Positions 54,233 through 64,000 of a stretch of 64,000 nucleotides of DNA are shown here, piece by piece. The translations under genes were made by a program, and so were the position numbers. Position 1 is the stretch's first letter, and every line of letters starts with the position of its first letter. Under the pieces are notes generated by a model. The model saw only the letters and a program-made list of their open reading frames with translations. It did not search any database and was not told where the DNA came from. The stretch covers positions 23,015,001 through 23,079,000 of the forward strand of contig CATNEN010000038.1 of assembly GCA_950097015.1 (NCBI GenBank). The letters run 5' to 3'. The DNA comes from Macrostomum hystrix. Lineage: Eukaryota > Platyhelminthes > Macrostomidae.

Positions 54233-54234
54233 AG
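54233..54234 (+). promoter_or_regulatory. 3' splice site at ZIP11 first visible exon (candidate SL acceptor)
   Basis: GATACTGCAG precedes CTT CGC TTC GTG TCG in phase 0, with no ATG before the conserved LGTLFTWG motif. Confidence 0.5.
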
Positions 54235-57200
54235 CTTCGCTTCGTGTCGCCATTGGCGCAGACGGCGCTAGGCACCCTATTCACCTGGGGCCTGACTGCC
54301 CTAGGCGCCGGCCTTGTATTCCTGGTGCCAGCAAACTATTCGCATGCCAGATTGCTGAATGCTAGCCTGGGCTTTGCGGCTGGAGTCATGACTGCCGCCT
54401 CGTTTTGGTCACTGTTAGATCCGGCCATAGACATGGCTCGCAGCAGCGGCCTGTACGGAGCCAAGGGCGAATACGCCTGGCTACCAGTGGCTGTGGGCTT
54501 CGGCGTCGGCGCGGCTTTTGTTATGGCCGCCGACCGTCTGCTGCCGATGTTGGGCATTGCCGGCGGCGACGGTGACGATTTGGTCAAGGAGCTGACTGGA
54601 ACGGCTAGCCAACAGGTAAGGAGGGATGTAGACATCTTTTTTGCTCAATCTTTTGCCGCTTGGTTAGAATATTATTACCTTATTATGTTTTAGCAAGGCA
54701 CTTAACTCTGCGTTGGTTCAGTTCACCCAGCTGTTAAATGGGTACCAGTATTAGCTGGGGGGGTAATTAAGGGTGGCTGTGGCATCCCCCCAGTCCATGG
54801 ACTGAACAGTCGTACGCGGCCTTCAGATGCGCCGCGCAATAGCTGCAGCTGTGCTGTTGGCTGCACATTTGGACCTAATGGGCAGGTGTAATCAAGTTTA
54901 TTATTAATATTATTGTTTCCCATCAGTTGAAATTGTTTTTCTTGTGTAATTCCCTTCAATATTCTAACAGGTCGAACGCTGTCTCAATAATGTTCCCTTG
55001 TTATGCCTCCTCAAGGCTTGTTCTAATTCACAAAAATCCCATTTTTATCCCAACGCAGAGGCGCACGGGTCCAGCTGGCAATCTGCTATTGGAAAACGCT
55101 GCAATGTCTGACGGCAGTGTGGGTGTTCACCTGCTTGAACTGCCCACAGTCACAGAGCCGTTGGGTTCCATTCGCAGACGACCGGGCGGCGGCAGGGACG
55201 AGGCATTCGATGCTTCAGCTCAACAGTGGAGCGGCGAGGACGATAGGTAAGGGGATTGAATCTCTGAAGGGAGTAAATGGTTCTATTATTGACGCGATTA
55301 CAGCCACTCTTTAGGAAACTTTATTAGACAATATGGAATTTCGCAAAGCGATAAAAGGATCACGAATTTAGTATGAAGAAATGAATTTTTTGTGACCTAG
55401 GAAATGGGATTTCTAAATGGTTGATCGTGAAATGGGATTTCTAAATAATTGATTGTGAAATGGGATTTCTAAATGGTTGATTGTGAAATGGGATTTCTAA
55501 ATGGTTGATCGTGAAATGGGATTTCTAATTGATTGATTGTGAAATGGAATTTCTAAATGATTGATTGTGAAATGGGATTTCTAATTGATTGATTGTCAAA
55601 TGGGATTTCTAATTGATTGATTGTCAAATGGGATTTCTAAATGGTTGATCGTGAAATGGGATTTCTAATTGATTGATTGTGAAATGGAATTTCTAAATGA
55701 TTGATTGTGAAATGGGATTTCTAATTGATTGATTGTCAAATGGGATTTCTAAATGATTTGTTTGTGAAATGGGATTTCTAAATGATTGATTGTGAAATGG
55801 GATTTCTAAATGATTTGTTTGTGAAATGGGATTTCTAAATGATTGATTGTGAAATGGGATTTCTAAATGGTTGATTGTGAAATGGGATTTCTAATTGATT
55901 GATTGTGAAATGGGATTTCTAATTGATTGATTGTGAAATGGGATTTCTAAATGGTTTGTTTGTGAAATGGGATTTCTAAATGGTTGATTGTGAAATGGGA
56001 TTTCTAAATGGTTGATTGTGAAATGGGATTTCTAATTGATTGATTGTGAAATGGGATTTCTAAATGGTTGATTGTGAAATGGGATTTCTAATTGATTGAT
56101 TGTGAAATGGGATTTCTAATTGATTGATTGTGAAATGGGATTTCTAATTGATTGATTGTGAAATGGGATTTCTAAATGGTTTGTTTGTGAAATGGGATTT
56201 CTAAATGGTTGATCGTGAAATGGGATTTCTAAATGGTTGATTGTGAAATGGGATTTCTAATTGATTGATTGTGAAATGGGATTTCTAATTAATTGATTGT
56301 GAAATGGGATTTCTAATTGATTGATTGTGAAATGGGATTTCTAAATGGTTGATTGTGAAATGGGATTTCTAATTGATTGATTGTGAAATGGGATTTCTAA
56401 TTGATTGATTGTGAAATGGGATTTCTAAATGATTTGTTTGTGAAATGGGATTTCTAAATGGTTTGTTTGTGAAATGGGATTTCTAAATGGTTGATCGTGA
56501 AATGGGATTTCTAAATGGTTGATTGTGAAATGGGATTTCTAATTGATTGATTGTGAAATGGGATTTCTAATTAATTGATTGTGAAATGGGATTTCTAATT
56601 GATTGATTGTGAAATGGGATTTCTAAATGGTTGATTGTGAAATGGGATTTCTAATTGATTGATTGTGAAATGGGATTTCTAATTGATTGATTGTGAAATG
56701 GGATTTCTAAATGATTTGTTTGTGAAATGGGATTTCTAAATGATTTGTTTGTGAAGTAGGATTTCTAAATGATTTGTATGTGAAGTGAGATTTCTAAATA
56801 ATTTGTTTGTGAAGTAGGATTTCTAAATGATTTGTATGTGAAGTGACATTTCTAAATGATTAGTTTTGATATAAGGTTTTTAATTGACTGATTTTGAAAT
56901 CCAATTTTCGCTCGATTAATAAGGAATCGGATCTTTAGTATGCTGATTAACAAGATCTGTCAAAACAATTAATTGCATAATTATGTGTTTTCAAATTATG
57001 AAAATTATGCTCGTACAATTCATTTTTTTCTTCGACATTGTCAAAGATATTTGCTAGTCATCCCATCTCTCAAATCTGTTTGATCCCAGGCATCCCAAGC
57101 AGTCTAGGCGCGGCCCGGGTTCCTCACCCAGCTGGCGCAGGGTACTGCTGCTAGTTCTGGCCATAACTGTGCACAATGTACCGGAGGGTTTGGCTGTCGG

Positions 57201-57615
57201 CGTCGGCTTTGGCGCTCTGGGCGGCGGTGGAGCCGGCGGCAACCATGGCGACGCTGACAACGCGGCTGGTCACTTTGAAGCCGCTCGCAATCTCGCCATC
57301 GGCATCGGCATTCAGAACTTCCCAGAGGGCCTGGCCGTGTCTCTCCCTCTGCACGCGTCCGGTATGAGTCCGCTGAGGAGCTTCTGGTGGGGCCAGCTCT
57401 CCGGCATGGTGGAACCATTGGCCGGACTCTTGGGCTGCCTACTGGTTACCATGGCAACGCCATTGCTGCCCTATGCTTTGGCATTCGCCGCCGGCGCTAT
57501 GATCTACGTTGTGTTTGACGCCATTGTGCCGGAGTCTACTGACTCGAAATTGACTTCTGCCGGCTCTGTGGTCGGCTTCATTGTAATGATGGTGCTGGAT
57601 GTGGGCTTGTCTTGA
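54235..57615 (+). CDS. SLC39A11: SLC39A11 / ZIP11 zinc transporter
   Basis: ZIP11 is the GufA-type member of the ZIP family of zinc importers, found on Golgi and other membranes. Exons 54235-54615, 55059-55246 and 57090-57615 join in phase; 364 residues plus Met (human about 340). Conserved blocks: LGTLFTWGLTALGAGLVF, SLGFAAGVMTAASFWSLL, the metal-site helices HNVPEGLAVGVGFG (H219-E223) and NLAIGIGIQNFPEGLAVSLP, GQLSGMVEPLAGLLG, LPYALAFAAGAMIYVV, and the end VMMVLDVGLS. The middle exon is the variable cytosolic loop. The N-terminus is 20 residues to TWG if a leader supplies Met, exactly as in human as I remember it. A 28-bp minisatellite fills intron 2, and a SINE-like element sits in intron 1. 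Confidence 0.95.
54690..54895 (+). mobile_element. SINE-like family B, copy 2, in ZIP11 intron 1
   Basis: Contains GGCACTTAACTCTGCGTTGG, ACCCAGCTGTTAAATGGGTA, the TCCATGGACTGAACAGTCG core and CAGATGCGCCGCGCAATAGC. The TTAA...CACCCAGCTG...AATGGGTACC portion looks like a conserved SINE core domain. It matches 61250-61445 reversed. Confidence 0.75.
55390..56880. repeat. about 28-bp minisatellite in ZIP11 intron 2
   Basis: Over 50 units of GAAATGGGATTTCTAAATGG plus TTGATTGT, with ATTGATTGATTGT and ATTTGTTTGT variants. A long block recurs with about a 310-base offset (for example at 56164 and 56470). Units degenerate toward 56880. Confidence 0.93.
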
Positions 57616-57669
57616 ATATTGCGCTTCCTTTGGCACAGGCGGTGTTTTGAGTAGACCCTGAGTATAAAA

Positions 57670-58215
57670 TGCTGATCAGGGACCTCTGTACTCAGTACAT
57701 GAAATCTGCTGATCAGGGACCTCTGTACTCAGTACATGAAATCTGCTGATCAGGGAACTCTGTACTCAGTACATGAAATCTGCTGATCAGGGAACTCTGT
57801 ACACAGTACACGAAGTGTGCTGATCAGGGAACTCTGTACTCAGTACATGAAATCTGCTGATCAGAGCCCTCTAAACTCAGTATATGAAATCTTCTGATCA
57901 GGGACCTCTAAACTCAGTATATGAAATCTTCTGATCAGGGACCTCTAAACTCAGTATATGAAATCTGCTGATCAGAGCCCTCTAAACTCAGTACGTGAAA
58001 TCTGCTGATCGGGGCCCTCTGTACTCGGTACATGAAATCTGCTGATCAGGGAACTCTGTACTCGGTACATGAAATCTGCTGATCAGGGAACTCTGTACTC
58101 GGTACATGAAATCTGCTGATCAGGGAACTCTGTACTCAGTACATGAAATCTGCTGATCAGAGCCCTCTAAACTCAGTACATGAAATCTGCTGATCAGGGA
58201 CCTCTGTACCCAGCC
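57670..58215. repeat. 37-bp minisatellite downstream of ZIP11
   Basis: About 15 units containing CTGATCAGGGACCTCTGTAC and TCAGTACATGAAATCTG. Two sub-types alternate (GGGAACTCTGTACTC and GAGCCCTCTAAACTC). It starts about 60 bases after the ZIP11 stop, so it is probably part of the 3' UTR or just beyond. Confidence 0.92.
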
Positions 58216-59103
58216 TCCTAAATGTTCAATGACATTGTGTGTAAAAGCAGCATCTAATATGTATAAATACGAAGATAAACCATTATATTTAGGTTTCGTT
58301 TTAGCTTTAGTGCAGTTTATTAAATATTAACTTTCTCATTACTTTACTAATGATAATGAAGTCAAGTTAATGTGCCAACGACAATGTTATATAAATATTT
58401 ATAATTTACTAAGAATTCGAATATGTGATCATGTAACTTGTGCCTTGCTATTCAGAATAATTGGTTGAATTAAGGTGAGTGTCGATGATGTGTTGAATAG
58501 ATCACATTGATCATTATACGCATTTTTATTATGGATTAAAAATATATATATATTTAGCATTGTTAAGTCAGTGCATGACTGCGAACGAATAGCAATCATT
58601 TAAAATTCCTGTGATCGATATTTTCGTTTAAAACTTATTATATCACAAATAAAGATCGATACAGATACTACTATGGACAGTAATTATAGGGATAAATTAT
58701 TATAATTTGTTAGCAATGTAACTAAAGATTATTAGCGAATAAATACTGGTAAAACAGTCGATTAAACAGTCGATTTAATATTGTATAAAATCTGCCTTCA
58801 AAATTTGATTTTCAATTTTCGGTCTCGTGCATAATGTAATATTGGATTCATTATTATGCTCTTTGCTCGAATAATGAAGTAGTAAGTTTTTATTTTCGCG
58901 TACCCAATTAAATTTTGAAGGCTTCTACATAAATAGTATGCATAATAATAACAGACAAACCAAATATCTGCTTTTAAAAGTCCAATCTGATTAAAAAAAA
59001 CTACAAGGAAAATGAGTTTACACTGATCCATACATACTACTTGAAACGAAGGTATTTCAGTGATAAATCCATTGTGTTGCAAATCCAAGGTGTTTAATTC
59101 CGT
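58216..59103. other. AT-rich spacer between ZIP11 and AMT
   Basis: The two genes are convergent. The sequence is AT-rich with no recognised gene or repeat; it should hold 3' UTR of both. Confidence 0.5.
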
Positions 59104-62100
59104 TTAATAAAGAACTAGGCCCCGATTTATTATGCCATTGTTATGGCTGTAGGCTACTCCGTTAAAATCTGCGTTTCCAAGCTTCGAATTAGCTCGGTTG
59201 ACAACCGATCCTGATTGGTCAGCGGCCTTCAAGCTGTACTGGTACATCGCTACTTCCGGTACCATCTCGGTGGCGCCAATCTCTGGCACGGCGTCCACTG
59301 AAATGGTCAAATTGAATTAAATTAAAATATTCAGTAAGAATTTCTTGGAATTTCACCTAATTACTTACCGTCCTTCCAGCCGTGACCGTAGGCTGTCAGC
59401 GGGTAGGCCATTTCACCGTGCTTCGGGTAGTCCAAGCCTGAAATTAATTATTTTATGTATTTAATTATGCAGTTTTTACATCGTCCCGACCATTCACGCT
59501 ACTGATTTTAAAATCCCAGCTATTCACACCTCAGATTCTGTAATCTCAACTATTCACACCTCAGATTCTGTAATCTCCACCATTCACACCTCAGATTCTG
59601 TAATCTCAACTATTCACACCTCAGATTCTGTAATCTCAACCATTCACACCTCAGATTCTGAAAACCCAACCATTCACACCTCAGATTCTGTAATCTCAAC
59701 TATTCACACCTCAGATTCTGTAATCTCAACCAATCACACCTCAGATTCTGTAATCTCAACCATTCACACCTCAGATTCTGAAAACCCAACCATTCACACC
59801 TCAGATTCTTTAATCTCAACCATTCACTCCTTAGACTATAAAATCCCACACCATTCACACCTCAGATTCTGAAATCCCAACCATTCACTCCTGAGATTCT
59901 GAAATCCCAACCATTCACTCCTGAGATTCTGAAATCCCAACCATTCACTCCTGAGATTCTGAAATCCCAACCATTCACTCCTGAGATTCTGAAATCCCAA
60001 CCATTCACTCCTGAGATTCTGAAATCCCAACCATTCACTCCTGAGATTCTGAAATCCCAACCATTCACTCCTTAGATTCTGAAATCCCAACCATTCACTC
60101 CTGAGATTCTGAAATCCCAACCATTCACACCTCAGTTTCTGAAATCACAACCACTCACATCTTTTGTCACCTGAATACCAATAATTTTGCATCTCATTTC
60201 ACGAGAAGCCAGCAATATTAACTGTTCCTTGTCTTTATGACTGCTTAGATAATATAACTTAAACATGATTTAGAAACTATAGAAAAAAACACCAATTTTA
60301 ATAACCTTTGATCTCCATCTCGGCTGGCACTCGTAGCACCTTGAGCAGTCGCAGGATGCCAAAGATAATAAGCGATGAAATCCCGGACCAGGCAGCGATA
60401 GACAGGGCGCCAACCAGTTGCATGGCCAGGTCGAGGCCGCTCTGCTGGTTCCAGTAGAACAGGATACCGCGGTCGCGACGCAGGAACGCCACACCGATGA
60501 CGCCCCAGAGCCCGCCGCCAAAGTGAACCGCAATGGCTTCCACCTTGACAAAGCAGAAGATAAGTAGACCGCATTGATTAACAGCTATTCTATCATTCCA
60601 TCATTATTATGATATCTTGCTATCTACACAGCGTGATTCGCGTGTGACGTATGGAAGTTTTGATTATCAATTATCAATCAATCAGCGTGATGCCAGTTTC
60701 TATTTATGGAATGCACAAGCATGACGTCAGTTTCTATTTATAGAATACACAAGTTTGACGTCATTCTCCATTTATAGAATACACATAGAGCTCTATGTAG
60801 GAGAAACTATTCGAGCAAAACACAGAATTTTCCAGTCGCTTTAGTCAACCCAAGACTAAATCAAACGTCGTCCTTCCTAAATTCCTTTTTTGGCCATTTT
60901 ATTGCTGTCAAGCTGATTATAAATAAGCTTATCAATAAAAAAATGTTTCTAACCGGATCATCGATGCGCATCAGCAGCACCAGCTCCGACCAGGCCATGT
61001 AGGATCCCGCGGCGATAAATCCCATAACGCAGGCACCCCATGGGTAGACAACATTGCAGCCGGCACAGATTGCTACCATTCCAGCCAGACCACCTGCGAT
61101 AAAGATAATTAGGGTGTTAAATTTTAGAACACTAAATATTAGGGTCGGAACCCGGCTTTCCGTAGGTGTAATTCCTTATTTCGAGGAAATGTTTTGAAAT
61201 GAAGTTAGAAAGGTCTGAAAAAAATGAATGGTATGAACTGATTATACCTGCCCCATTAGGTCCAAATGTGCAGCCGACAGCACAGCTGCAGCTATTGCGC
61301 GGCGCATCTGAAGGCCGCGTACGGCTGCTCAGTCCATGGACTGGGGGGGTGCCACAGCCACCCTTAATCCCGCAGGGTCTTGCTAAGTGTTGTGTCTTGC
61401 TAATGACACAAAACCCCGACCTTTAAAGTCGAGAGTTCGACACTTGAACTTAAACGTACCTACAACCCCAAAGAAATTATTGTAGACAATGTAAAGATGG
61501 TGGTTAAAAAAGTCCTAATTTAAACTCATTTAAGCTACTGCGAAGCATACAAAGTACTTTTTCGATGGCTGAACTCCTCCTTCGGAGAAAAAAGGCGATG
61601 AAAACGCACCGTTTATCATCCTGAGCAGAGACCAGTGCGGACTGCGAATTCTTGTCAGGAGCAGTGTGGTGAAGGCGGCGGTGCTGCCGCTTAGTACTGT
61701 GTTAACCATGGCCGTAGCAACATTGGCGCCGTCATTCTCCTTCTGAATGTGCAGCTGGCTTCCGCCGTTGAAGGCCAAGAAGCCGAAGAACAAAATGAAG
61801 CCGCCTAGTGAGACGAGCGGCACTGAATGGCCGGGTATTGAGCGCGGCTTGCCAGTTTCTGAATCGAACCGGTGCAGACGAGGGCCAAGGATAGCGGCCG
61901 CCACTAGCGCCGCCGTGCCGCCGCTGATGTGAACCACGCCGCTACCGGCGAAGTCCTGCATGGGAGTGGGTTGAGCAGTCTCTGCCTGGTTCACTTTATC
62001 TTGGAATGTCCTGTCTCACTCTCCACCATCTCTCTATCTTTCTCTCCAACTCTCTCTCGACACCTCTCTACCTCTCTGTCTCTCTCTCCCGACGTCTCTT

Positions 62101-64000
62101 AATAATTAAGAAGATTTACTTATTATAGTCACCTTATAATGCGATACCAGCGTGCCATTTTGTGCGGTCAGACCAACAGCTAGCCAGCCAACCGGACTCC
62201 AGGCCCAGTGAGACGAGATCGGATAGACAAAACCTGTGCGCGCGCGGGATTAGAAAAAGCCATAAATAGTACTGCAAGTAGCACGAGTTGCCTTATTTAG
62301 GACAGTTTACAAAGCTAATGTAAATAATTTGTATTAGTTAAGTGAAAGTAAACTCGGAATGCAGCTATTTAATTAATTTGGTTGGACTTTTCTTTTACGG
62401 GCAAGGAAGTGAATAAAAAGTAAGGAGAAAAAATCTAAAATGATCGTCTTTTACTGAATTATTAATTAATTGTTGCACCGAATTTTCCTAATTAATAAAA
62501 CGACAGGACACGAAGATAGTCCGCCGACCTCACTTTGTCTCTGAAGTCAGCAGAATACTTATATTACTATTATTATTATTAATAATACTCAAGGTAAATA
62601 TTTTCGCACTGTCCCAGACAGTAATTAATTAGAGTTTCAAGAAACACAATTTCCGATCTTGACGAAAATACACTGACTAGGCGAGTCTATATATTAAGAG
62701 AAGACAGCTATGCAGAAAGGAAAATTACAAAAGCCTAAAAACACAAAGAGCTTGGATGGCCATCTAGTAGCTTTTACTATTTACCTTCTTTCATATCGCT
62801 GCAAAATGCTGAGACAGGAGAATTACTATTTTTAACTGCATAATTCTATCTCCTATTTGAACTACGCTAAGATATTCAAAAAGTAAAGCATGAAAGAGAC
62901 ATTAAGTCACGAAATGTCATAATATTCCCAGAGTATAAACGACGACTAACTCACTGATTGATAATGACCAGAGCGCACCCATTGATAATGACCAGTTCTC
63001 TGCAGTCTGCACCCATTGATAATGACCAGTACTCTGCACCCATTGATAATGACCAGTACTCTGCACCCATTGATAATGACCAGAACTCACTCCTTGATTA
63101 TGACCAGAGCTCACTCCTTGATTATGACCAGAACTCACTCCTTAATTATGACCAGAACTCACTCCTTAATTATGACCAGAACTCACTCCTTAATTATGAC
63201 CAGAACTCACTCCTTAATTATGACCAGAACTCACTCCTTGATTATGACCAGAACTCACTCCTTAATTATGACCAGAACTCACTCCTTGATTATGACCAGA
63301 ACTCACTCCTTAATTATGACCAGAACTCACTCCTTAATTATAACCAGAGCTATAATTCGGATGCGAGTAATGAGCAGATCTATAATGACCAGAACTATAA
63401 TGACCAGAACTAAATTGACCAGAACTATAATGACTGGAGCTAAAATGAGCAGATCTAAAATGACCAGAATTAAAACTCTGATAATGAGCAGAACTACGAG
63501 TATAACTGGGACAGTAAGTCATTCTTTTATAGTTTTAAACACAAAACTCTTATTATACTACGCAAAGTCGGAGCAACTGCTAAACTAAGCATAGTAAAAC
63601 TAACCCGTAATGAGAAACGAATAGGCCATGTAGGCTATAAACTCGCATCGCTCAGCCAGGGCGCCAGACACAATGGTGGCGGATGTAGCCGCGAACACGA
63701 ACTGAAAAAACCACAGGTGCATCCGACTGTCTGGCAGTTGCGCCATCGCCCATAGACTATTGCCGCAGAAGCCATTGCCCGGCTCGCCGAATGCTAGAGC
63801 AAAGCCAAACACATAGTAGGCTATGCAGCCAATGAATGAGTCCAGTATGTTCTTGATGAGAATATTTGTAGTATGCTTAGATCTGACAGCTCCAGCCTCT
63901 AAGAATGCGAAGCCGCACTGCATAAAATAGATGACAATGGCCATTGTACACAAGAATAACGAGTCCAAGGATGCATTGGTGGCATTCACTGAGGCAGTCA
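59104..64000 (-). CDS. AMT-type ammonium transporter, 5' end at window edge
   Basis: Trimeric ammonium channel of the AMT/MEP branch, not the Rh branch. Seven exons in phase: 64000-63605, 62233-62133, 61955-61610, 61093-60954, 60543-60306, 59437-59369, 59297-59104. Blocks in order: FMQCGFAFLEAGAVRSK, SGALAERCEF, YPISSHWAWSPVGWL, DFAGSGVVHISGGTAAL with the first pore His, GGFILFFGFLAFNGGSQL, LAGMVAICAGCNVVYPWG, IDDPVEAIAVHFGGGLWGV with the second pore His, then GLDYPKHGEMAYP and a cytosolic tail of about 65 residues. About 493 residues are visible. The first two bases of the window strand are TG before ACT GCC TCA, so the initiator ATG may begin one base outside. Confidence 0.95.
59490..60150. 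repeat. 30-bp minisatellite in AMT intron
   Basis: About 22 units of ATTCACACCTCAGATTCTG plus TAATCTCAACC. Two domains: CACACCTCAG ... TAATCTCAAC on the left, and CACTCCTGAG ... GAAATCCCAA at 59880-60120. It lies between the exons at 60306 and 59437. Confidence 0.92.
61250..61445 (-). mobile_element. SINE-like family B, copy 3, in AMT intron
   Basis: Reversed relative to the copies at 35.7 and 54.7 kb, so in the same direction as the AMT gene. It has the GTCCATGGACTG core, GCGCGGCGCATCTGAAGGC and CCAAATGTGCAGCCGACAG. Its 5' part differs from copy 2 (ACTTTAAAGGTCGGGGTTTT, then GTGTCATTAGCAAGACAC). Confidence 0.75.
62950..63480. repeat. 24-bp minisatellite in the first visible AMT intron
   Basis: About 20 units of GACCAGAACTCACTCCTTAA plus TTAT, with older variants at both ends (ACTCTGCACCCATTGATAAT on the left, AACTATAATGACCAG on the right). 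Both strands are open over it only because of the unit. Confidence 0.92.

Noticed and set aside
1-63480. CRISPR arrays among the tandem repeats
   Set aside because: The repeats are contiguous without unique spacers, and the DNA is clearly animal with introns.

Overview
The window is nuclear DNA of a bilaterian animal. Its genes are split by GT-AG introns and encode typical metazoan proteins: the ciliary ARM protein SPAG6, a RING-CH ubiquitin ligase, the GPI-anchor enzymes PIGL and PIGW, Golgi PAP phosphatase BPNT2, a claudin-like four-span protein, ZNHIT2, zinc transporter SLC39A11/ZIP11 and an AMT ammonium transporter. About a third of the DNA is tandem minisatellite. A flatworm, for example a Macrostomum-like free-living one, fits best. 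In four genes (BPNT2, PIGL, ZNHIT2, ZIP11) the first recognisable exon has no ATG. Each opens straight after a 3' splice site in phase 0, where homologues have their initiator Met. That is what a flatworm spliced leader ending in AUG would produce. The species is inference.

Layout. 1-16 kb has no intact gene that I recognise: a 25-bp array, three arrays of one 19-bp satellite, four copies of a coding-like minus-strand terminal segment, an unclassified GC-richer block, 33-bp and 9-bp arrays, and a nearly identical stray copy of part of PIGW exon 4. 16.5-20.1 kb is SPAG6 (minus), with two frameshifts and an in-frame deletion, followed by a stray eIF5B-like fragment. 20.2-23 kb holds a LINE fragment nested in a tRNA-derived SINE. 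23.1-28.7 kb has a RING-CH membrane protein (plus) convergent with a 1,091-residue Arg-rich repeat protein (minus). 29.7-43.5 kb is a same-strand (minus) run: claudin-like, BPNT2, PIGL, PIGW. PIGL and PIGW overlap by 11 nt if the first PIGW ATG is used. 43.5-49.1 kb is AT-rich with a ZNHIT2 relic and two inverted MITE-like copies. 49.5-57.6 kb holds ZNHIT2 and ZIP11 (both plus), separated by a 3-kb 16-bp satellite. 59.1-64 kb is the AMT gene (minus), whose 5' end lies at the window edge.

Functional links: PIGL and PIGW act at neighbouring steps of GPI-anchor synthesis in the ER, and BPNT2 works in the Golgi lumen. The other genes have no obvious shared pathway. Most introns over about 400 bp carry their own private minisatellite. 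The two minisatellites inside coding exons have units of 45 and 27 bp, both multiples of three.
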